Shown: positions 1-5,058, counted from the first letter of the stretch. The stretch is 5,058 bases of DNA from Bacteroidota bacterium (GCA_021413595.1 JAIOQD010000189.1:1-5058), one strand, 5' to 3'. Translations and numbers: made by a program. The notes: generated by a model from the letters alone, not told the origin.

Positions 1-179
1 AAAGCTCTGTAATCTTTGTATCGCAATTGATAAAAAGGATTATTAGCAATAGTTGAAATGTGTTTATCAAGAGTAGTATTAAATTTTTCTCCTAATCCAA
101 TGCGTTGCTCATCATAGTAATCAATAGCTTTTTGAGCATCCTTCAAAGCCATTTTTTCAATAACCACAGCAAAAGCCAT
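1..179 (-). CDS. ParE/RelE-family toxin of a type II toxin-antitoxin pair, C-terminus cut by window edge
   Basis: The reading frame starts at an ATG at 179 and stays open for 59 codons to the left edge, so the C-terminal part is missing. The N-terminus reads like the ParE/RelE toxin superfamily: a short first strand (AFAVVIEKMA), then a helix ending in DYYDEQRIGLGEKF, which matches the usual helix-hairpin signature (YYxEQRxGLGxxF), then a second helix and NPFYQLRYKDYRA, where these proteins begin their central beta sheet. Known family members inhibit DNA gyrase (ParE) or cleave ribosome-bound mRNA (RelE); the visible part cannot decide between these, and the C-terminal residues that would help lie outside the window. 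The start follows the antitoxin stop after two bases, so the genes are almost certainly co-transcribed and translationally coupled. There is no frameshift in the visible part. Family assignment is fairly secure; target and activity are inference. Confidence 0.85.
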   Translation of the reverse strand, partial: MAFAVVIEKMALKDAQKAIDYYDEQRIGLGEKFNTTLDKHISTIANNPFYQLRYKDYRA

Positions 180-181
180 CT

Positions 182-406
182 TTATTTACTTTTAAATTTC
201 AATTGTTTTTTAGCTTTATTCCAGGGTATAAAATCTTCCGGTTTTGCAGTGGCTCTGCGTTCATCTAAAATATCTTTTTGCTCATCAGTTAATGAAACTG
301 GTGTTTTATCGATCTTTTCAACGCTGATGTAATTAAGACTTTTTAAGAAGTTGAGTAAAATATCTATTTTACTATCATCTTTAATCTTTACAAGTAATTG
401 TTGCAT
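182..406 (-). CDS. Antitoxin partner of the ParE/RelE-type toxin
   Basis: A 74-residue protein that starts at an ATG at 406 and ends two bases before the toxin start. The first 35 residues (MQQLLVKIKDD, then ILLNFLKSLNYISVEKI) resemble the short N-terminal segment of many small Bacteroidota antitoxins. The second half has the conserved pattern of addiction-module antitoxins: LTDEQKDILDERR around residues 39-51, then a PEDFIPWNKAKKQL stretch ending in a lysine-rich tail. In this family the C-terminal part wraps the toxin and neutralises it, and the complex often represses its own promoter. Antitoxin first, toxin second with near-overlapping ends is the standard arrangement. No DNA-binding fold is obvious, so autoregulation is only assumed by analogy. 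The closest family I can suggest from memory is the putative addiction-module component group (Unstab_antitox-like); the exact family needs a profile search. Confidence 0.8.
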   Translation of the reverse strand: MQQLLVKIKDDSKIDILLNFLKSLNYISVEKIDKTPVSLTDEQKDILDERRATAKPEDFIPWNKAKKQLKFKSK

Positions 407-460
407 GACGTTAGAGTTTTAAATTAATTAACATATTGTCTTATTTACTAAAGATTAACA

Positions 461-468
461 CAAAAATA
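461..468 (-). promoter_or_regulatory. Candidate -7 box (TAnnTTTG type) for the toxin-antitoxin operon
   Basis: On the minus strand this reads TATTTTTG, an exact match to the Bacteroidota -7 consensus TAnnTTTG. It lies about 55 bases upstream of the antitoxin ATG. No convincing -33 TTTG element is visible at the usual spacing, and such boxes occur by chance in AT-rich DNA, so this is tentative. Confidence 0.35.
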
Positions 469-611
469 CCACATAAGAAGCTGTTTTGGTAATTATTGGT
501 GTCTTTTTGTGAAAAATTTATTCCCATATGTAACAGGGCTCTTTTTATGACTGGAATATTGGATTGAACACCTATCGTTAAAAGAGTGAAAAAGGCCAAA
601 GCCGAAAATCA

Positions 612-662
612 AAGGTGCAGCGCACCATTTATATTCGATGGTATTATGGTGCGCTGCACCTT
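612..662. repeat. Perfect 17-bp inverted repeat made of two REP-like hairpins
   Basis: The left arm AAGGTGCAGCGCACCAT (612-628) is the exact reverse complement of the right arm ATGGTGCGCTGCACCTT (646-662), separated by 17 bases. Each arm is itself a small hairpin: GGTGC-AGC-GCACC at 614-626 and GGTGC-GCT-GCACC at 648-660, each with 5-bp stems and a 3-base loop. Paired hairpins in inverted orientation are typical of REP/BIME-type elements mobilised by RAYT transposases. It could also act as a transcription terminator or mRNA stabiliser, but there is no T-run directly after the arm. No transposase is present in the window. Confidence 0.75.
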
Positions 663-686
663 CTGAAAGGCTGTAATATGTTAATT

Positions 687-712
687 CTACAGATGTTTCG
701 TGGCTCTGCCAC
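687..712. repeat. Third REP-like hairpin with an adjoining CTAC motif
   Basis: The hairpin GTGGC-TCT-GCCAC at 700-712 has the same plan as the two copies at 614-660: 5-bp stems, 3-base loop, closely related stem bases. It is preceded by CTACAGATGTTTC (687-699). On the minus strand this gives the hairpin followed by GAAACATCTGTAG; a GTAG tetranucleotide beside a hairpin is a known hallmark of REP elements. From memory, very similar hairpin plus GAAACAT-type strings are dispersed between genes in many Bacteroidota, but I could not confirm this here. Confidence 0.6.
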
Positions 713-812
713 TTTTATAAGAAAGCCGTGTTATCCCGACAAAGGAAGGGTGGTTTTCAAACAAAAATATTTAGCTCAGCAGATGAATAAATAGGCTACT
801 GATGATACCAGC

Positions 813-836
813 CCCGAATGAATACGTTAATTCGGG
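813..836. repeat. Hairpin with 7-bp stem, possibly another dispersed intergenic repeat
   Basis: CCCGAAT at 813-819 pairs perfectly with ATTCGGG at 830-836 across a 10-base loop. It is GC-rich against an AT-rich background and lies 31 bases beyond the terminator of the Ig-repeat gene. There is no following T-run on either strand, so it is not a standard intrinsic terminator. It may be a repeat-element remnant or simply a secondary structure. Confidence 0.45.
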
Positions 837-866
837 CAGGCTGATAATTATGCCGAACCTTAAAAT

Positions 867-899
867 AAAAAACGCCTTTCAAGAAATGAAGGCCGTTTT
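867..899 (-). terminator. Rho-independent terminator of the Ig-repeat/T9SS gene
   Basis: On the minus strand, 17 bases after the stop codon at 916, the arm AAAACGGCCTTC (899-888) pairs with GAAAGGCGTTTT (880-869) across a 7-base loop. The 12-bp stem has one mismatch and one G-T wobble, and a T-rich tail follows it. The structure is near-symmetric, with A/T runs on both sides, so it could also stop plus-strand transcription, although no plus-strand gene is seen upstream. Confidence 0.75.
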
Positions 900-1279
900 A
901 AAACAACTCTTGGCATTAATTTTTGATAATATGCCCCACTGTTTGTTGGGTGTCAGAAATTACCTTTATTGTATAATTACCTTTTGTTAAAAAATTTATT
1001 TTAATGGATGTGTTTTCGTTCATCATCTTTTCTGTTAATACCAATTTACCTGTTACATTATATAATTCAATAGTTGTATGGTTAATTAATGGTGGGTCGA
1101 TTGCAATATGAATCACATCATTTGCAGGATTTGGATAAATTGAAACTACTGAACTTTTTAATTCTGTTTCAATTCCTGTACATAAATTTACATTTACAGT
1201 TCGGTTAGCAATTGCCGAACAACTGTTTGCGTCTGTATAATTATACGACACCGTAAATGTTCCTACTCCGGAACCTGCC

Positions 1280-1283
1280 GGGG
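1280..1283 (-). other. Frameshift site in the Ig-repeat gene (run of four C on the minus strand)
   Basis: On the minus strand, codons TAT AAT CCC CGG lead into RQVPE and a stop. A fifth C would give TAT AAT CCC CCG GCA GGT, reading YNPPAGSGVGTFTV and joining smoothly to the rest of the domain. The site does not fit the X XXY YYZ slippery heptamer, so programmed frameshifting is unlikely. A real one-base loss, phase variation in a short C-run, or a sequencing error would all look like this. Confidence 0.75.
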
Positions 1284-1337
1284 ATTATAAACACATAATG
1301 GGCTGGTTATAACTCCTAAAGTAACATTTGGCAATGG

Positions 1338-1811
1338 ATAGACAATAATAGTGTTGTCGGACGAGGTTGCTGAGCAGCCTGCCCCATTTGTAACAACTGC
1401 GCTATAACTTCCTGAAGTGGTAGCAGTCCAAGATGCGGATGTTCCACTCGGAATGTTGTACCCGTTTTTGCTCCATTGATATGTAAAACCTGTTCCTGTA
1501 TTTACATTCAGTACTACACTCCCGCAGAAAGAGGTTGCTCCAAGTGCTGTGATGACCGCTGGAGGAGACAGGTTGGGATCAACAGTTACTGTGGTTGCCG
1601 ATGATGTTGATGCCACAGAACAAGCGTTTGAAACAACCACAGCATAACTACCGGATACGTTAGCCGTATAAGATGCGGCTATGGCCCCTGAAATATTGAT
1701 GCTGTTTTTTGTCCATTGGTACGTTAACCCTGTTCCTGTGCTAGCATTCAGGACAACACTTCCTCCTGGACAGAATGTGCTATCCCCATTAGCTGTTATA
1801 GTAGCTATAGG
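1338..1811 (-). repeat. Tandem pair of related Ig-like domain repeats inside the secreted protein gene
   Basis: Two units of about 75-80 codons, covering protein residues about 109-186 and 191-266, follow the same pattern: a cysteine near FCPGG, GSVVLN, TGTG(L/F)TYQW, SGSY, a second cysteine, and a final valine-rich strand. The second unit lacks two residues present in the first (FCPGGSVVLN against FCGSVVLN), a 6-base in-frame difference. Tandem domain duplication is common in secreted Bacteroidota adhesins. Confidence 0.65.
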
Positions 1812-2138
1812 AGGATTAATAGTCGTTACGGTAAAATTGGGAGAATAATCAACAACATCCGGATCCCCTGAAGTACATTTATATATTCTTTGAACTTTAT
1901 AAACACCCTGATCTGCTGAATAAGTGGTACTTGACGAAAAAGTAACGGCAACATTATTCTTATACCAATAATATGCAACGGAATAAAACATACATGGCTG
2001 ATTGAATCCATTACCAACAGTTAAAGTGACTGTGTTGCCTTGACAAAGCTCTGTTGGTCCGCTAATTGCTAGTTGTGCAACAGAGGTAGTGACAAGTATT
2101 TGAATCGCAATTGCGGATAGAAGTATTTTTTTCATTGA

Positions 2139-2169
2139 ATTTGGATTTCGTAGTATATTATTTGGATTT
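2139..2169. repeat. 10-bp direct repeat ATTTGGATTT with 21-bp period before the Ig-repeat gene
   Basis: ATTTGGATTT occurs at 2139-2148 and again at 2160-2169, filling most of the 36-base gap between the 117-codon gene and the Ig-repeat gene. A 21-bp period is two helical turns, as expected for a protein binding one DNA face, but the AT-rich composition makes chance recurrence possible. No TAnnTTTG box is seen directly upstream of the Ig-repeat gene, so it may depend on read-through from the gene before it. Confidence 0.35.
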
Positions 2170-2171
2170 AA

Positions 2172-2524
2172 TTATTGCTCCTGAATCTCTGAATTACACA
2201 TCATTGTAACAGATTTTAACAAATCAAATATTTCTTCAAAAATATCTGTATTAACCCCTATTGAATTAAGAATACTGGTTAGTAAACTCTTTAATTGATC
2301 CATTAAAGCTGTAAATAAGTGATTAAAGTTTCCGCTTCGCAATTCGATAAAAAGGTTTTTCGCCTTTTCCCAAAGCCAGTCTAATACTTGTAGTTTAGCA
2401 TATAAGGCTTCGCCAGTAAGTCCATTGTTTGTCAGTTTTCTATAAAGCTCTTTAGGGAATTATTAATCAGAAAGAAATCCCTTTCTAAAAAATTTTCAGG
2501 TAATTTTTCTAAATTATAAAACAT
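2172..2524 (-). pseudogene. Unrecognised 117-codon gene, broken by a -1 frameshift
   Basis: The frame starts at an ATG at 2524 and reads MFYNLEKLPENFLERDFF before stopping after 30 codons (TGA, 2434-2432). Another frame continues without a stop from about 2460 to a TAA ending at 2172 and looks like protein: FPKELYRKLTNNGLTGEAL, then LQVLDWLWEKAKNLFIEL, then an amphipathic helical tail rich in Leu and Ile. One extra base near 2456-2461 joins them as LINNFPKELY and gives exactly 117 residues. The second part has no ATG until residue 75, so it cannot easily be expressed alone. The protein appears all-helical, with no signal peptide or membrane segment. I do not recognise the family. It is divergent from the XRE gene and lies 36 bases before the Ig-repeat gene on the same strand, so it may have headed a two-gene operon. 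Real existence of the frame is supported by its length and codon-like composition only. Confidence 0.6.
2456..2461 (-). other. Frameshift site in the 117-codon gene
   Basis: On the minus strand the sequence AATAATTCCCTAAAG is read AAT AAT TCC CTA AAG in the start frame, which soon stops. One more T (AATAATTTCCCTAAAG) gives AAT AAT TTC CCT AAA GAG, reading NNFPKE and opening the rest of the gene. The frame of the second part has a TAA directly upstream of TTC, so the switch must occur within a few bases of this point. Confidence 0.55.
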
Positions 2525-2547
2525 ATTTCTTTAATTGTAAAATTAAT

Positions 2548-2555
2548 CAAATGTA
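2548..2555 (-). promoter_or_regulatory. Candidate -7 box for the 117-codon gene
   Basis: The minus strand reads TACATTTG, an exact TAnnTTTG match, ending 23 bases before the ATG at 2524, which would give a short leader of roughly 15-20 bases. At the expected -33 position only TTATG is seen instead of TTTG. It faces away from the XRE gene promoter boxes. Confidence 0.45.
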
Positions 2556-2587
2556 CTTTTTGCTTATTTAACCCCATAATTATTTCG

Positions 2588-2602
2588 GTAACAATATGTT
2601 AC
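2588..2602. promoter_or_regulatory. Operator-like palindrome GTAACA-ATA-TGTTAC
   Basis: Two perfect 6-bp half-sites separated by three bases form a 15-bp dyad, a typical size for an XRE-family dimer. Its right end overlaps the first promoter-like box of the XRE gene (2600-2607), so occupancy would be expected to block that promoter. Binding by the adjacent XRE protein is inference. Confidence 0.5.
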
Positions 2603-2612
2603 TTTTGAGTAA
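2599..2612. promoter_or_regulatory. Second dyad TTACT-TTTG-AGTAA overlapping the promoter box
   Basis: Perfect 5-bp half-sites flank a 4-base centre. This dyad shares bases 2599-2602 with the palindrome before it and contains the TACTTTTG box, so two overlapping symmetric sites cover the presumed promoter. The TACTTTT core recurs at 2600-2606 and 2621-2627, with a similar TACTTTT at 2554-2560. Confidence 0.4.
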
Positions 2613-2620
2613 TAATTTTG
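2600..2620 (+). promoter_or_regulatory. Two candidate -7 boxes for the XRE regulator gene
   Basis: TACTTTTG at 2600-2607 and TAATTTTG at 2613-2620 both match TAnnTTTG exactly. They would give leaders of about 65-85 bases before the ATG at 2691. No clear TTTG -33 element is seen about 19 bases upstream of either. Which one is used, if either, cannot be settled by reading. Confidence 0.4.
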
Positions 2621-2661
2621 TACTTTTAGTGTGTATTTGTAATAAATTAAAAACTAAAAAA

Positions 2662-2677
2662 ATTTTGTTAACAAAAT
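2662..2677. promoter_or_regulatory. Perfect 16-bp palindrome just upstream of the XRE start codon
   Basis: ATTTTGTTAACAAAAT is its own reverse complement, centred on GTTAAC, and ends 13 bases before the ATG at 2691. It shares the TGTTA/TAACA words with the dyad at 2588-2602, but with the half-sites facing the other way. A site here would suit autorepression by roadblock, or the RNA could fold and hide the translation start. Both are inferences. Confidence 0.5.
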
Positions 2678-2690
2678 AAATTTTACTGAC

Positions 2691-3080
2691 ATGAATAAGA
2701 AATCAGAAGAATTACGCATTGGAAAAAAAATCAAGCAACTGCGCGAACTAAAAAATTATTCGCAAGAGTTTATGGCATCTAAATTAAAAATGAGTATTCC
2801 GGGTTATGGCAGAATAGAGCGGAATGAGGTAGATGTTAGCATGGAAAGGGCTAACCAAATTGCTACCGTATTAGGTATTAGTTTAACAGAACTTGTGAGC
2901 TTTGATGAAAAGTATATATTTAACAATTACGCCCACAATCAAAACGCTTTTGTAATTAACAGCGAATTACACCAAGAAGATAAAAAAGCATTACAAGAAT
3001 TGGTAGAATATCTAAAAAAACAACTCGAAGCAAAAGATGCCTTAATAAAGGAGTTGGTGTTGGGTAAAAAAACAAAATAA
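2691..3080 (+). CDS. XRE-family helix-turn-helix transcriptional regulator with C-terminal coiled coil
   Basis: An intact 129-residue protein. Residues about 10-70 form a lambda-repressor/Cro-type helix-turn-helix: RIGKKIKQLRELKNYSQEFMA covers helices 1 and 2, SKLKMSIPGYGRIERNE the recognition helix and turn, and MERANQIATVLGISLTELVSF the closing helices. Residues about 96-124 (DKKALQELVEYLKKQLEAKDALIKELV) have heptad-like Leu/Val spacing and are probably a coiled coil for dimerisation. This layout is common for small Bacteroidota regulators, which often act near toxin-antitoxin or mobile genes. The start codon follows an AT-rich leader without Shine-Dalgarno, usual for this phylum. The palindromes upstream suggest self-control, and the divergent 117-codon gene is a possible second target. 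No catalytic or ligand-binding domain is present. DNA-binding role is secure; regulated genes are not known. Confidence 0.93.
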   Translation: MNKKSEELRIGKKIKQLRELKNYSQEFMASKLKMSIPGYGRIERNEVDVSMERANQIATVLGISLTELVSFDEKYIFNNYAHNQNAFVINSELHQEDKKALQELVEYLKKQLEAKDALIKELVLGKKTK

Positions 3081-3191
3081 TTCTATCACCTCCAATAAAC
3101 TTATCCACTTTGCGTTATTGATAAAATCTGGCTTACCGCACATAGGCCTGTAGCATTTTTTTATAAAATTGTGCTGTAATAAAATGCCTTG

Positions 3192-5058
3192 ATGAATAAC
3201 GAAAATACAGCAGAGCCTCAAATTTCCCCTGAAAAATCACCAAGGCTATTTCGTGTTTTGTGGCGGTTCATTATTTTCTTTTTTATTCTGTTTGTTACAG
3301 TCGCTGGCGGAGGTGCTGTTGCAGGTTATTACTACCAGGATGAGGTAAAAGAATATGTGATAGAGGAGTTGAACAAACACTTGAATACTCAACTAATAGT
3401 TGATGGCAAGAACATTGATTTTACTATACTCAAAAGCTTTCCTTACGCCTCACTTGATTTCAAAAATGTGAAAGCACTCGAAGTTATTGAAAACAAAAAG
3501 AAAGACACTTTATTTAAAGCAGGTAAAATTTCTCTTCAGTTTAATCTTGTAGATATTATCAGAAAAAAATACCATGTTAAAAAGATAAAAATTGATGATG
3601 TAGTTTTGAAGATCCGCATTGATAAGAACGGGAAGGATAATTATCATTTCTGGAAATCATCTTCAGACACAAGCGTTACCGACTTTTCATTTGCTCTGGA
3701 AAAAATTGAGCTGACCAACATACAGTTTTATTATAAAAATAATAAAGCGGGTCAAAATATGGATCTGCTGATCAAAAAAAGCACGCTCTCCGGAAAGTTT
3801 TCAAATTCAAGGTATTCGCTTGAAACAACAAGTGATCTATTTGTGAACCATCTTGAAATGGAAGGCTCTACTTTTTTACGAAAAAAAAATATCCATGCTG
3901 AACTTGCTTTAGATGTTGATAATACAATGCCATCCTATAAAATTAATGATGGTAAAATTAAAATTGAAAATTTATTATTCGAGGTGTTCGGCAATGTGAT
4001 TAATGCAGGTAAGGAACCTGTTGTCAACTTTGGTGTAAAAGGCAAGGACATGGATATAAGATCGGTTTTGTCATTAATTCCAAACAAATACAAGGGCATA
4101 ATAAATGAGTACGAAAGTACCGGAGAATTTTATTTTGATGCTACTATTAAAGGGGTTATCACAAAGGGTAAAACGCCAGAAATTAAGGCTGATTTTGGAA
4201 TTAAAAATGCGGATATCACACAGCTGAAAGATAATATTGTTTTGCGTAATGTAAATTTAAAAGGCCGTTATTCCAGTGGTAGTAATTGGAATTCAGAAGG
4301 TTCTTTATTGGAATTAATTCCTTTTTCTGCAACGATAGACCAGGGGGCGGTTTCGGGAGAATTGTCCTTACATAATTTGAATAATCCTTCTGTTTTCGCT
4401 AAAATAAAGGCGGATATCAGTTTAGAAAAACTGCAGCGTTTTATAAAAATGGATACCATTGAAACGATCTCCGGACAACTGAAGATTGACGCTTCTTTTA
4501 CGGGAGAAGGAAAAGAATTTAATGCTATTAATTATCAAAATGTGATTACAAGTGGTGGTTTATCTGTTTCAGCAATGAATATAAAATTAAAAAATAACGC
4601 ATTGATCTTTGCGAATATTAATGGTGATTTTACTTTTGATAATAACGATCTGGCAATTAATGCACTAACCGGAAATGTTTCCAATAGTGATTTTGAATTA
4701 AAAGGAGTTTTTAAAAATAGCATTGGTTTTATCCTAAAAAAGAACCAGGACATTTTAGTAGAAGCGACACTAAATTCGAAAAACCTTGATCTGAATGAAT
4801 TGCTTGCTAATAAAGAAGTAGATACACCGTCAAAGAGTAAATACAAACTTAAATTTTCGGAACATATAAATGTAAATTTGAATAGTGAAATTCAACATTT
4901 GGTATTCAGAAAATTTGAAGCCACCAATATTAAAGGTGTTGTTAAACTGAAAGATAAAAAAATGAGTGTAGATCCTGTAACACTTTCTACTATGAGCGGA
5001 AATGTTACTGTAAGCGGCTTGGTAGATGGCAGTGATTCCACTAAATTATTGATTACAT
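3192..5058 (+). CDS. AsmA-family envelope protein, C-terminus beyond window
   Basis: The ATG at 3192 opens a frame that I followed through all 622 codons to the right edge without a stop. Residues 1-23 are a short cytoplasmic tail with basic residues, about 24-45 are one membrane segment (FIIFFFILFVTVAGGGAVAG), and the rest is periplasmic. The AsmA N-terminal signature follows: an amphipathic helix (VKEYVIEELNKHLNTQLIV), then IDFTILKSFPYASLDFKNV at about 75-93, as in Bacteroidota AsmA proteins. The remainder is repeated beta-strand pattern with alternating hydrophobic residues (for example LKIRIDKNGKDNYHFW and FSFALEKIELTNIQFYY), consistent with the long beta-groove of the AsmA/TamB/YhdP group, thought to carry phospholipids between envelope membranes or to affect outer-membrane assembly. 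Family length is often 800-1100 residues, so a large part probably lies outside. The gene is 111 bases after the XRE stop and probably has its own promoter. Transport role is by family analogy. Confidence 0.88.
   Translation, partial: MNNENTAEPQISPEKSPRLFRVLWRFIIFFFILFVTVAGGGAVAGYYYQDEVKEYVIEELNKHLNTQLIVDGKNIDFTILKSFPYASLDFKNVKALEVIENKKKDTLFKAGKISLQFNLVDIIRKKYHVKKIKIDDVVLKIRIDKNGKDNYHFWKSSSDTSVTDFSFALEKIELTNIQFYYKNNKAGQNMDLLIKKSTLSGKFSNSRYSLETTSDLFVNHLEMEGSTFLRKKNIHAELALDVDNTMPSYKINDGKIKIENLLFEVFGNVINAGKEPVVNFGVKGKDMDIRSVLSLIPNKYKGIINEYESTGEFYFDATIKGVITKGKTPEIKADFGIKNADITQLKDNIVLRNVNLKGRYSSGSNWNSEGSLLELIPFSATIDQGAVSGELSLHNLNNPSVFAKIKADISLEKLQRFIKMDTIETISGQLKIDASFTGEGKEFNAINYQNVITSGGLSVSAMNIKLKNNALIFANINGDFTFDNNDLAINALTGNVSNSDFELKGVFKNSIGFILKKNQDILVEATLNSKNLDLNELLANKEVDTPSKSKYKLKFSEHINVNLNSEIQHLVFRKFEATNIKGVVKLKDKKMSVDPVTLSTMSGNVTVSGLVDGSDSTKLLIT

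Larger units (their letters stand above)
407..915. other. Gene-free stretch between the toxin-antitoxin pair and the Ig-repeat gene
   Basis: About 510 bases without a supportable gene on either strand. The only open frame of note (plus strand, from about 802) runs through a terminator hairpin into the antisense of the T9SS gene and has no protein-like features. What the stretch does hold is structural: three short GC-rich hairpins at 614-712, another hairpin at 813-836, and a terminator at 867-899. Positions 720-800 show nothing recognisable. The hairpin cluster suggests a mobile or REP-type intergenic element. Confidence 0.7.
916..2135 (-). pseudogene. Secreted Ig-repeat protein with T9SS type A sorting domain, broken by a -1 frameshift
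   Basis: The gene starts with an ATG at 2135. Frame 1 gives 290 residues and stops at 1263. The correct continuation lies in another frame and ends at 916; adding one base in the C-run at 1280-1283 restores 406 residues. Residues 1-20 (MKKILLSAIA, then IQILVTTSVA) are a signal peptide with likely cleavage after SVA. Three Ig-like repeats follow at about 21-106, 109-186 and 191-266; the second and third share FC..GSVVLN, TYQW.KN and SGSY.(A)VV. A fourth domain begins at about 268 (PLPNVTLG) and ends with GVGTFTVSYNYTDANSC. The last 78 residues carry SIYPNPAND, IELYNVTGKLVL and a final GNYTIKVISDT, which mark the type A C-terminal domain read by the Por/T9SS machinery for export and surface attachment. 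As read, the 290-residue product would be exported to the periplasm but lack the T9SS signal. Ligand and function are unknown; adhesin-like surface protein is a guess. Confidence 0.85.

Noticed and set aside
105..332. Plus-strand open frame of 75 codons
   Set aside because: Antisense shadow of the toxin and antitoxin genes, both of which have clear family signatures.
612..662. Reading the 17-bp inverted repeat as a CRISPR repeat or insertion-sequence end
   Set aside because: There are no regularly spaced direct repeats, and no transposase or target-site duplication is visible; the nested hairpins fit REP-type elements better.
802..990. Plus-strand open frame of 62 codons
   Set aside because: It runs through the terminator hairpin and into the antisense of the conserved T9SS sorting domain; no protein-like pattern.
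1277..1290. Programmed ribosomal frameshifting in the Ig-repeat gene
   Set aside because: The site AATCCCC is not a standard slippery heptamer, and no clear stimulatory hairpin follows it; mutation or sequencing error is simpler.
1826..2017. Minus-strand open frame of 63 codons
   Set aside because: Lies inside the Ig-repeat gene in another frame; the Ig-like frame is the one with domain patterns.
3147..3178. Possible terminator after the XRE gene (AGCA, T-run, TGCT)
   Set aside because: The stem is only four base pairs with poorly pairing inner bases, and the T-run is in the loop, not after the stem.
3081..3191. Promoter for the AsmA-like gene
   Set aside because: No exact TAnnTTTG box was found; the nearest match (TAAAATTG) has a mismatch in the core and lacks a -33 element.
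4268..4846. Two minus-strand open frames opposite the AsmA-like gene
   Set aside because: Shadows of the long plus-strand frame, which has a clear AsmA N-terminus and continuous beta-strand pattern.

Overview
The window looks like an AT-rich chromosome segment of a Bacteroidota species. Three things support this: a type IX secretion (T9SS) type A C-terminal sorting domain on a secreted Ig-repeat protein, promoter-like TAnnTTTG boxes with no Shine-Dalgarno sequences, and an AsmA-family protein of the type common in that phylum. The species cannot be named from this sequence.

Layout. Positions 1-406 (minus strand) hold a toxin-antitoxin pair, with a 74-residue antitoxin followed two bases later by a ParE/RelE-type toxin that is cut by the left edge. 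Positions 407-915 have no gene. They carry a cluster of three short REP-like hairpins, two of them forming a perfect 17-bp inverted repeat, then another hairpin and a terminator. Positions 916-2524 (minus strand) hold two neighbouring genes, each broken by a single-base frameshift: an unrecognised 117-codon gene and, 36 bases downstream, a secreted Ig-repeat protein with a T9SS sorting domain. Positions 2525-2690 are a divergent control region with overlapping palindromes and promoter-like boxes on both strands. Positions 2691-3080 (plus strand) encode an intact small XRE-type regulator with a coiled-coil tail. From 3192 (plus strand) an AsmA-like envelope protein stays open for 622 codons to the right edge.

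How the parts relate. The toxin-antitoxin pair is self-contained. The XRE regulator faces the broken 117-codon gene across a palindrome-rich spacer, so it probably controls itself and may once have controlled that gene and the Ig protein behind it. The two frameshifts lie side by side while the XRE and AsmA frames, which also contain long A and T runs, are intact. This favours real decay of the minus-strand pair over general sequencing error, though error cannot be excluded. The AsmA gene looks like ordinary envelope housekeeping. I found no convincing new defence or mobile system. The points most worth checking are the REP-like cluster, the two frameshifts with a probable deletion inside one domain, and the operator-like palindromes.
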